A stretch of 19,359 nucleotides of DNA, taken from contig JBJHBG010000096.1 of the NCBI GenBank assembly GCA_050485385.1, positions 1 through 19,359 on the forward strand. The letters run 5' to 3'. The stretch comes from RECO01 sp050485385 (lineage in GTDB: Bacteria; Pseudomonadota; Alphaproteobacteria; Geminicoccales; Geminicoccaceae). Of the stretch, positions 13,781 through 19,359 are shown piece by piece. Each line of letters opens with the position of its first letter. Position 1 is the first letter of the stretch. The notes below the pieces were generated by a model, which saw only the letters and a list, made by a program, of their open reading frames with translations, did not search any database and was not told where the DNA came from. Position numbers and translations under genes: made by a program.

Positions 13781-15018
13781 GTGTGGCCTTGCGCGTCGTC
13801 GTCGTCCTCAAGGGCTATCCGCGGCTGTCCGAGACCTTCGTCGCCCAGGAGATCCTGGCGCTCCAGGAGCGGGGCTTCGACCTCGTCGTCGTCTCGCTCC
13901 GCCACCCGACCGACGGCGCCACCCACCCGGTCCATGGCCACATCACGGCACCGGTGGTCTACCTGCCCGAATATCTGCATCGAGAGCCCCGGCGCGTCGT
14001 CCGGGCGCTCGTTCGCCTGCGTCGTCATCCACGGTTGGGCAGGCTCCTTCGCCTCTGGTGGCGGGACCTCCGGCGCGACCCGACCCGCAACCGCGTACGC
14101 CGGCTCGGCCAGGCGCTGGTGCTGGCGAGCGAGGTGTTGGGCCCGGGTGATCAGGTCTACGCGCATTTCCTGCACACGCCCGGCTCCGTCGCCCGCTACG
14201 CGGCCCGTCTCCAGGACCTGCCGCTCGCCTTTTCCGCCCACGCCAAGGACATCTGGACCACGCCCGAGTGGGAGAAGCGCGAGAAGCTCGCCGATGCGCG
14301 CTTCACCGTGACCTGCACCGCGGCCAATCGCGACCATCTGGCGGCATTGGCGCCGACGTCCCGCGTGCACCTCGTCTATCACGGCCTCGACCTGCGCCAT
14401 CTGCCGTCACCGCCCGCGCGGCGCTTCTGCGACGGCAGCGATCCGGCCGATCCGCTCCGTCTGCTGACCGTGGCCCGCGCGGTGCCGAAGAAGGGCCTCG
14501 ACGTGCTGCTCGAGGCGTTGGCGCGGCTGCCCGCCGATCTCCATTGGCGCTTCGAGCATATCGGCGGCGGCGAGGTGAAGCCCTTGCGGGCCAAGGCCGA
14601 GGCCCTCGGCATCGCCGGGCGCATCGTGTGGCGCGGCGGCCAGCCGGCACCGGCCGTGCTGGAGGCCTACCGACAGGCCGATCTCACGCTTCTCGCCAGC
14701 CGCATCGCCGCCGATGGCGACCGCGACGGCTTGCCCAACGTGCTGATGGAGGCGGCAAGCCAAGGCCTCGTCACCGTCGCTACCCGCGTCTCCGCAATCC
14801 CCGAGTTGATCGAGCATGGCCGCGACGGCTGGCTGGTGCCGCCGGGCGATACCGCGGCGCTCGCCGACGCCATCCTCCACCTCGCGCGCGATCCGAAGCA
14901 GCGTGCTGCACTCGGTGCCGCCGCCGCGCGCAAGGTGCGCGAGCGCTTCGGCATGGACGCGGGCATCGATCGGCTGGAGGAGTTGCTGCGCGGCTGCCGT
15001 CTCGCCGACGCCGCCTGA
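13777..15018 (+). CDS. Glycosyltransferase family 4 protein
   Basis: A 413-residue GT-B retaining-type glycosyltransferase. The N-terminal acceptor half has KGYPRLSETFVAQEILAL (12-29), as in WcaL/ExoL-like exopolysaccharide transferases, HFLHTPGSVARYAARL (130-145) and FSAHAKDIW (152-160). The C-terminal GT4 half has LTVARAVPKKGLDVLLEAL (230-248), IGGGEVKPLRAKAEALGI (262-279), then DGLPNVLMEAASQGL (317-331), in which Glu325 is the conserved nucleotide-sugar-binding Glu, and EHGRDGWLVPPGD (346-358). The start GTG 13777 overlaps the preceding stop. GTG 13783, two codons later, has GGGG (13774-13777) 5 bases upstream and may be used instead. It ends in TGATG shared with the next gene. The donor and acceptor cannot be read from sequence. 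Confidence 0.87.
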   Translation: MSVALRVVVVLKGYPRLSETFVAQEILALQERGFDLVVVSLRHPTDGATHPVHGHITAPVVYLPEYLHREPRRVVRALVRLRRHPRLGRLLRLWWRDLRRDPTRNRVRRLGQALVLASEVLGPGDQVYAHFLHTPGSVARYAARLQDLPLAFSAHAKDIWTTPEWEKREKLADARFTVTCTAANRDHLAALAPTSRVHLVYHGLDLRHLPSPPARRFCDGSDPADPLRLLTVARAVPKKGLDVLLEALARLPADLHWRFEHIGGGEVKPLRAKAEALGIAGRIVWRGGQPAPAVLEAYRQADLTLLASRIAADGDRDGLPNVLMEAASQGLVTVATRVSAIPELIEHGRDGWLVPPGDTAALADAILHLARDPKQRAALGAAAARKVRERFGMDAGIDRLEELLRGCRLADAA

Positions 15019-16121
15019 TGGCGACGGCGTTCTACGCGCCGTTGAAGCCGCCCGACCATCCGGTGCCGTCGGGCGACCGCCGTGTCGCCCGGCTCCTCCT
15101 GACCGCGCTGGACCGCGCCGGGGCCGAGCCGTTCCTGGCCTGCCGCCTGCGCAGCTACGATCGAGGCAACGGTGCCCGCCAAGCCCGGCTCGACCGGCTG
15201 GCGGCAGGGCTCGCGCCCAGGCTAGCGGCGCGTCTTCGGCAGCGCGCGCCCGGCGCGTGGTTCACCTATCACTGCTACCACAAGGCTCCGGATGGCCTCG
15301 GGCCACGCGTCGCCCGTGCCTTGAACCTGCCCTACCTCGTCGCCGAGGCTTCGGTGGCGCCGAAGCGCGCCGAGGGGCCTTGGGCCGTCGGCTACGCGCA
15401 GGCGCTCGACGCAATCGAAGCCGCCGACGTGGTGCTGGCGATGAGTGCCGTCGATGCGGCGGGACTCCAGCCCTTCGTTCGCCCGCCGGCGCGGCTCCTG
15501 CGGCTCGCCCCCTTCGTCGACCGACTGGACGCGCCGGCGGCAGCGCCGGCCGAACGGCCGCGCCGGCTGCTCGCGGTGGGCATGCTCCGCGCCGGCGCCA
15601 AGGAATGCTCCTACCGCCTGCTGGTCGACGCACTCGCGGGCCTCTTGGAACGACCGTGGACGCTGGAGGTGGTGGGCGACGGCGAGGCCCGCGCCAGCAT
15701 CGAAGCGTACGCCCGGACGGCGCTGGGCGACCGCGTCAGCTTCCGCGGCCGGATCGACGACGCGGCGGCACTCGATGCCCGTTTCGCCGCCGCCGACGCC
15801 TTCGTCTGGCCAGCGGTCGACGAGGCCTACGGCATGGCGCTGTTGGAGGCGCAGGTGCGGGGCCTCGCCGTGGTCGCGGGCGACGGCCACGGCGTGCCCG
15901 ACGTGATCCGCCATGGCGAGACGGGACTGCTGGCGCCGGTCGGCGACGCTGCGGCCTTTCGCGCGGCGTTGGCGACGCTGCTCGAAACGCCGGGGCTAGC
16001 GCGCCGGCTCGGTGCGGCGGCGAGGGTCCACGCGCGCGCCCGTCACGGGCTCGAACGGGCGGCGGCGACGCTCGGTGAGGCCCTTGCGCTCGCCGCCGAG
16101 ACGAGGCGGCTGCGGCGATGA
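15018..16121 (+). CDS. Glycosyltransferase family 4-like protein
   Basis: A 367-residue GT-B protein. The N-terminus is distinctive: FYAPLKPPDHPVPSGDRRVA (5-24), then WFTYHCYHKAPDGLGP (81-96) and PYLVAEASVAPKRAEGPWA (105-123), in place of the usual GT4 glycine-loop start. The C-terminal half is standard GT4: LLAVGMLRAGAK (184-195), LEVVGDGEARASIEAYA (216-232), VSFRGRID (240-247), and the E-x7-E motif in DEAYGMALLEAQ (268-279; Glu269 and Glu277), followed by HGETGLLAPVGD (299-310). The start ATG 15018 shares one base with the previous stop (TGATG), and the gene overlaps the next by ATGA. No signal peptide. It probably extends the same glycan as the neighbouring transferases; which sugar is unknown. 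Confidence 0.82.
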   Translation: MATAFYAPLKPPDHPVPSGDRRVARLLLTALDRAGAEPFLACRLRSYDRGNGARQARLDRLAAGLAPRLAARLRQRAPGAWFTYHCYHKAPDGLGPRVARALNLPYLVAEASVAPKRAEGPWAVGYAQALDAIEAADVVLAMSAVDAAGLQPFVRPPARLLRLAPFVDRLDAPAAAPAERPRRLLAVGMLRAGAKECSYRLLVDALAGLLERPWTLEVVGDGEARASIEAYARTALGDRVSFRGRIDDAAALDARFAAADAFVWPAVDEAYGMALLEAQVRGLAVVAGDGHGVPDVIRHGETGLLAPVGDAAAFRAALATLLETPGLARRLGAAARVHARARHGLERAAATLGEALALAAETRRLRR

Positions 16122-16696
16122 CCGAAGTCCTACTGATCCGCCATGCGCCGACGCTTTGGAACGAGGCCGGGCGTCTCCAGGGCCGGGCCGATCCGTCGCT
16201 GTCCGATGCGGGACGTGCCAGCCTCCAGCGATGGCGGCTGCCGCCCGCGTTCAGGGATGCACCTCGCTTCACCAGCCCGCTCGAGCGGGCGCGGCAGACG
16301 GCGGCCCACTTCGGCGGCGGCGAGGTCGAGGCGCGGCTGATCGAGATGGATTGGGGCGCCTGGGAAGGGCGACGGCTCGTCGATCTGCGCGCGGCCGACC
16401 CGGCGGGCATGGCGATCTTGGAAGCCAAGGGCCGCGACCTCCGCCCGCCCGGCGGCGAGTGCCCGCGTGAGGTGATGGCGCGGCTGGCGGCACTCTTGGC
16501 GGACCTCGCGGCGACGCGCGCGGTGCTCGTCGCCCACAAGGGTACGTTGCGCGCGGCGATGGCGCTCGCTACCGGCTGGACGATGACCACGAAGCCCCCG
16601 CTCCGTCTCGGCCCGACCGACGCGCTGCGGCTGCGCCTGGACCGCACCGGCCGGCCGCTGCCGGACCTTGCCGCCGTGCCGCTGGTCGAGGACTGA
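16118..16696 (+). CDS. Histidine phosphatase (phosphoglycerate-mutase-like)
   Basis: A 192-residue single-domain histidine phosphatase. LIRHAPT (6-12) holds the RHG-type motif with the phospho-acceptor His9 and Arg8. SPLERARQTA (53-62) gives the second phosphate-binding Arg57. IEMDWGAWEG (75-84) supplies the acid Glu76, and VLVAHKGTLRA (136-146) the second His140. The third motif position is Ala instead of the common Gly (RHA for RHG), which is frequent in this superfamily. In this operon it most likely removes phosphate from a sugar, glycoside or nucleotide-sugar-derived intermediate, not acting in glycolysis, for which it is short. CobC-like or generic phosphatase activity are alternatives. 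It is coupled upstream by ATGA and has a 4-base gap downstream. Confidence 0.88.
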   Translation: MTEVLLIRHAPTLWNEAGRLQGRADPSLSDAGRASLQRWRLPPAFRDAPRFTSPLERARQTAAHFGGGEVEARLIEMDWGAWEGRRLVDLRAADPAGMAILEAKGRDLRPPGGECPREVMARLAALLADLAATRAVLVAHKGTLRAAMALATGWTMTTKPPLRLGPTDALRLRLDRTGRPLPDLAAVPLVED

Positions 16697-16700
16697 GCCC

Positions 16701-17828
16701 GTGCGCGTCGTCCTCTGGAGCCAACACCTGCTCGGCACCGGCCACCTCGCGCGGAGCGAACGGCTGGCCGAGGCGCTCGCCGCCACCGGCGCCGACGTGA
16801 CCCTCGTCAATGGCGGCCCGGCACCGCCGCCATCGCCGGACCTCGCCTATCGCCGCGTCGACCTGAGCGCGATCCAGAGTGCGGACATGGCCTTCTCCGC
16901 CCTGGTCGACGCCACCGGTGCCGCCGTCACGGAGGCGTCGTGGAGGGAGCGTGCGGTGCTGCTGGACGCGGCCACCGCCCAGCCTCTGGACGCCTTCGTG
17001 GTCGAGCTGTTTCCCTTCGGCCGTCGCGCCTTCGCCCGTGAACTCGTGCCCGTGCTGGAGCGGCTGCACGCGCGGAAGCCCCGTCCGGCCTGCGTCGTGT
17101 CCCTGCGCGACGTGCTCGTCGCCAGCCACAAGCCGGGCCGCGCCGAGGCGGTGGTGGGCCACGTCCGGCGCTGGTTCGACCGCGTGCTGGTGCATGGCGA
17201 TCCGCGCCTGCTGCCGCTCCAAGCGAGCTTCCCGCTGACGGCGGAGATCGCCGATCTTCTGACCTATACCGGCTACGTCGCCCCGCCCTTGCCACCCGCG
17301 GCAACGGGCGAGGGCATCCTCGTGTCGGCGGGGGGCGGCGTGGTCGGTGGAGCGCTGGTCGGCGCCGCCGTCGCTGCTGCTGCGTTGCTGGGTCGGCGCC
17401 ACGGGCCCTGGACCGTCATCGCCGGCCGCCGCTTTCCCGAGGCCGCCTTCGCGAGCCTGGCCGCGGACTTGCCGCCCCACGTCGAGTTGCTGCGGCACGT
17501 CACCGACTTGCCCGAACGGCTGGCGCGGACGGCGCTGTCGGTTTCGCAGGCCGGCTACAACACCGTGGTCGAAGCGCTGGCGCTCCGCCGGCCGATGGTG
17601 CTGGTCCCGTTCGCCACTTCGAGCGAGACCGAGCAGACGCTGCGCGCCGACGCGGTGGCGGCGCGCGGGGCGGCCGTGGTCGTGCCCGAGGCCGGGCTCG
17701 ACGGCGTCGTTCTCGCGGCGGCGGTCACCGCGGCCCTGGCCCGGCCCTTCCCGCCCTTGACGCTCGACGTCGACGGTGCCGCCACCGGCGCCCGCCTCGT
17801 CCGCGAACTGGCAGGCCGCCCTCGATGA
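16701..17828 (+). CDS. Second MurG/COG4671-like predicted glycosyltransferase
   Basis: A 375-residue predicted GT-B protein. The N-terminal loop is VVLWSQHLLGTGHLARSERL (3-22). VVELFPFGRRAFARELVPVL (100-119), VVSLRDVLVASHKPGR (132-147) and FDRVLVHGDPRLLPL (159-173) follow. The C-terminal half has ILVSAGGGVVGG (206-217), LSVSQAGYNTVVEALALRRP (279-298) and VPFATSSETEQTLRA (302-316), equivalent to the UDP-sugar-binding region of MurG. It shares layout with the gene at 12569 but clearly differs in sequence. The GTG at 16701 has GAGGA (16688-16692) 8 bases upstream, making it the best start. It ends with an ATGA overlap to the deacetylase-like gene. No membrane segment; the stretch VGGALVGAAVAAAALLG (215-231) is probably a helix of the Rossmann domain. 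Confidence 0.78.
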   Translation: MRVVLWSQHLLGTGHLARSERLAEALAATGADVTLVNGGPAPPPSPDLAYRRVDLSAIQSADMAFSALVDATGAAVTEASWRERAVLLDAATAQPLDAFVVELFPFGRRAFARELVPVLERLHARKPRPACVVSLRDVLVASHKPGRAEAVVGHVRRWFDRVLVHGDPRLLPLQASFPLTAEIADLLTYTGYVAPPLPPAATGEGILVSAGGGVVGGALVGAAVAAAALLGRRHGPWTVIAGRRFPEAAFASLAADLPPHVELLRHVTDLPERLARTALSVSQAGYNTVVEALALRRPMVLVPFATSSETEQTLRADAVAARGAAVVVPEAGLDGVVLAAAVTAALARPFPPLTLDVDGAATGARLVRELAGRPR

Positions 17829-18520
17829 CGCGCGTGCGCTGGTGGCGCGACGACGACGCCGGCCGCGATCACGACCGCCTGCACCGTCTGTTGGACCTCG
17901 CTGCCGCCCACCAGGTCCCGCTCGCCCTCGCCGTGGTGCCGGCCTGGCTGGAGCCGGCGGCGGCGGCCCGCATCCGTGCCTGCCCGATGGCGACCGTGCT
18001 CCAGCACGGCATCGCCCACGCCGATCATGGCCGGGGCGGCGAGCGGAAGATCGAACTCGGCGGCACCGCCGACCGCGCTTCCCTCGAGGCGGACCTCGTG
18101 GCCCATCGCCAGCGGCTGGAGGATGCCTTCGGCGAGCGCTTCCTGCCGGTCCTGGTCCCGCCCTGGAACCGGATGGATGCAGGGCTCGTGGCCCGGCTGC
18201 CGGCGCTGGGCTTTTTGGGCCTTTCGATGGATCGCGGGCCGGTGCGGGAGGGGCCGCCGCGCCTTGTCGACGTGCATGTGGACGCGATGGACTGGCGCGG
18301 CACGGGCCGGCAGAAGCCGCTTCCCCGGCTCCTGAGCGAGTTGGAGGCCGCCGACGCATCGACGATCGGCCCGGTCGGCTTCATGACCCATCACCTCGTC
18401 GTCGAAGACGACGGTTGGGCCGACCTCGACCGGCTGCTAAGGCTTGGGCATGATGCTGCCGGCGTCCGTTGGGCGTCGGCCAAGGATGTGTTCCTGGGGA
18501 GGGGACGTACGGCCGCATGA
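17825..18520 (+). CDS. Polysaccharide deacetylase-like (CE4/NodB fold) protein
   Basis: A 231-residue protein with the ordered metal-site motifs of CE4 deacetylases in compact form. RDDDAG (8-13) gives the catalytic and metal aspartates, QHGIAHADH (60-68) the HxxxH metal ligands (His61, His65), LVPPWNRM (110-117) the R-x-P-like groove motif, and GFMTHHLV (185-192) the final histidine. These enzymes remove N- or O-acetyl groups from sugars such as GlcNAc. It lacks a signal peptide and membrane anchor, so it would act in the cytoplasm, on a precursor and not on wall polymer. Joined by ATGA to both neighbours. The substrate and activity are inferred. A non-catalytic relative is possible but less likely since all motif residues are kept. 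Confidence 0.82.
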   Translation: MTRVRWWRDDDAGRDHDRLHRLLDLAAAHQVPLALAVVPAWLEPAAAARIRACPMATVLQHGIAHADHGRGGERKIELGGTADRASLEADLVAHRQRLEDAFGERFLPVLVPPWNRMDAGLVARLPALGFLGLSMDRGPVREGPPRLVDVHVDAMDWRGTGRQKPLPRLLSELEAADASTIGPVGFMTHHLVVEDDGWADLDRLLRLGHDAAGVRWASAKDVFLGRGRTAA

Positions 18521-19359
18521 CCGCCTTGCCGCCACTGTTGAGCGTGCGCGACCTGCACGTCGCCTTCGCCGCCGACGAGGGCCGGGTGGAGGCGGTGCGC
18601 GGCGTGAGCTTCGACGTCGAGGGTGGACGCACGCTGGCGGTCGTCGGCGAGAGCGGCTCGGGCAAGACCGTCCTGTCGCAGGCCATCCTCGGCATCCTGC
18701 CGGCGAATGCGCGGATCGAGCGCGGGGAAATCCTGTTCCACGATCCCGAGCTGGGTACCGAGCCGGTCGACCTTGCCGCCTTCGACCAGAACCACCCGAC
18801 GCGGCGGCGCATCCGCGGCGGGCGCATCTCGATCATCTTCCAGGAGCCGATGAGTTCGCTCTCGCCGGTGCATACCATCGGCGAGCAGATCGCCGAGGCC
18901 CTGCGCCTGCACGTGCCGATCGGCCGGAAGGAGGAGCGCGGTCGGGTGATCGAGATGCTCGATCACGTCGGCTTCCCCAAGCCCAAGGAGGCGTACGACC
19001 TCTACCCTTTCGAGCTGTCGGGCGGCCTCCGCCAGCGGGCGATGATCGCCATGGCGCTGATCTGCGAGCCGGCGCTGTTGATCGCCGACGAGCCGACCAC
19101 CGCCCTCGACGTTACCATCCAGGCGCAGATCCTGGATTTGATGAACCGGCTCCAGGCCGAGTACCACATGGCCATCCTGTTCATCACCCACGACCTCGGC
19201 GTGGTGGCGAACCTCGCCGACGACATGGTCGTCATGTATCGCGGCCGGGTGATGGAAGCGGGGCCGGCGCGCGATCTCCTGAAGGCGCCCGAGCACCCCT
19301 ATCTGAAGGGCCTGATGCGCGCGGTCCCGAGAATCGACATGGACCGCGCCGCTCGCCTC
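18517..19359 (+). CDS. Opp/Dpp-type ABC transporter ATP-binding protein (3' end outside window)
   Basis: 281 residues are visible with no stop. Walker A GESGSGKT (44-51), Q-loop IIFQEPMSSLSPVHT (106-120), signature ELSGGLRQR (166-174), Walker B LLIADEPTTALD (187-198), H-loop ITHDLGV (223-229, His225), and the HPYLKGLMRAVPRI ending (260-273) of the oligopeptide/dipeptide ATPase C-terminal domain. It belongs to the DppD/OppD/GsiA/YejF group that energises uptake of peptides, muropeptides, some sugars and opines. It may be a single ATPase or the first half of a double one like GsiA/YejF; the sequence ends before this can be seen. The ATG 18517 overlaps the deacetylase stop as ATGA, and a GGGGAGGGG stretch lies about 10 bases upstream. 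Binding protein and permeases should follow beyond the window. Confidence 0.93.
   Translation, partial: MTALPPLLSVRDLHVAFAADEGRVEAVRGVSFDVEGGRTLAVVGESGSGKTVLSQAILGILPANARIERGEILFHDPELGTEPVDLAAFDQNHPTRRRIRGGRISIIFQEPMSSLSPVHTIGEQIAEALRLHVPIGRKEERGRVIEMLDHVGFPKPKEAYDLYPFELSGGLRQRAMIAMALICEPALLIADEPTTALDVTIQAQILDLMNRLQAEYHMAILFITHDLGVVANLADDMVVMYRGRVMEAGPARDLLKAPEHPYLKGLMRAVPRIDMDRAARL

Noticed and set aside
16569..18359. 596-codon minus-strand frame antisense to the phosphatase, transferase and deacetylase
   Set aside because: Low-complexity Arg/Pro/Ala translation; the three plus-strand genes show intact active-site motifs and overlapping junctions.
12569..19359. Standard capsule or O-antigen locus
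   Set aside because: No Wzx, Wzy, Wzz, Wza or ABC-2 exporter genes are present and the ATPase is of the import (Opp/Dpp) class, so that label was not used.
1..19359. tRNA, rRNA or CRISPR array
   Set aside because: All gaps between genes are short (under about 175 bases) and contain no cloverleaf-like or regularly spaced repeat sequence.

Overview
The window is very GC-rich and densely coded, uses GTG and TTG starts often, and joins genes by 1-4 base stop/start overlaps. The protein families (one-domain ModE next to modABC, MOFRL-type glycerate kinase, proteobacterial LutABC, OpuA/ProU-type betaine transporter) and these signals suggest an alphaproteobacterium, probably of the Rhodospirillales or a related order. 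That placement is inference from family resemblance, not from a marker gene.

Layout, left to right. (1) 1-207: the C-terminal tail of a transposase/integrase-like protein and two small G/C hairpins. (2) 215-1486 (-): glycerate 2-kinase. (3) 1601-4695 (+): a ModE-type regulator, a palindromic operator candidate, then modA-modB-modC for high-affinity molybdate uptake. (4) 4767-6163 (+): a promoter candidate followed by the overlapping speD-speE pair, which makes spermidine from decarboxylated SAM and putrescine. A strong hairpin at 6167-6193 separates it from the next, convergent operon. (5) 9456-6204 (-): proV-proW-proX, a binding-protein-dependent glycine betaine/proline importer. (6) 12443-9629 (-): lutA-lutB-lutC, the iron-sulfur L-lactate oxidation complex. 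(7) 12569-19359 (+): a tightly coupled operon of two MurG/COG4671-like GT-B glycosyltransferases, two GT4-like glycosyltransferases, a histidine phosphatase, a small cytoplasmic polysaccharide-deacetylase-like protein and an Opp/Dpp-type ABC ATPase that runs off the window.

Regions 2-6 are recognisable housekeeping or accessory metabolism: Mo supply, polyamines, osmoprotection, and C3 acid use through glycerate and lactate. Region 7 is the least explained part and the best candidate for an undescribed system. Its enzymes could build a glycosylated small molecule or oligosaccharide, dephosphorylate it and N-deacetylate it, with a peptide-type ABC transporter moving the product or a precursor. 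No tRNA, rRNA, CRISPR array or complete mobile element was seen. No gap between genes exceeds about 175 bases.
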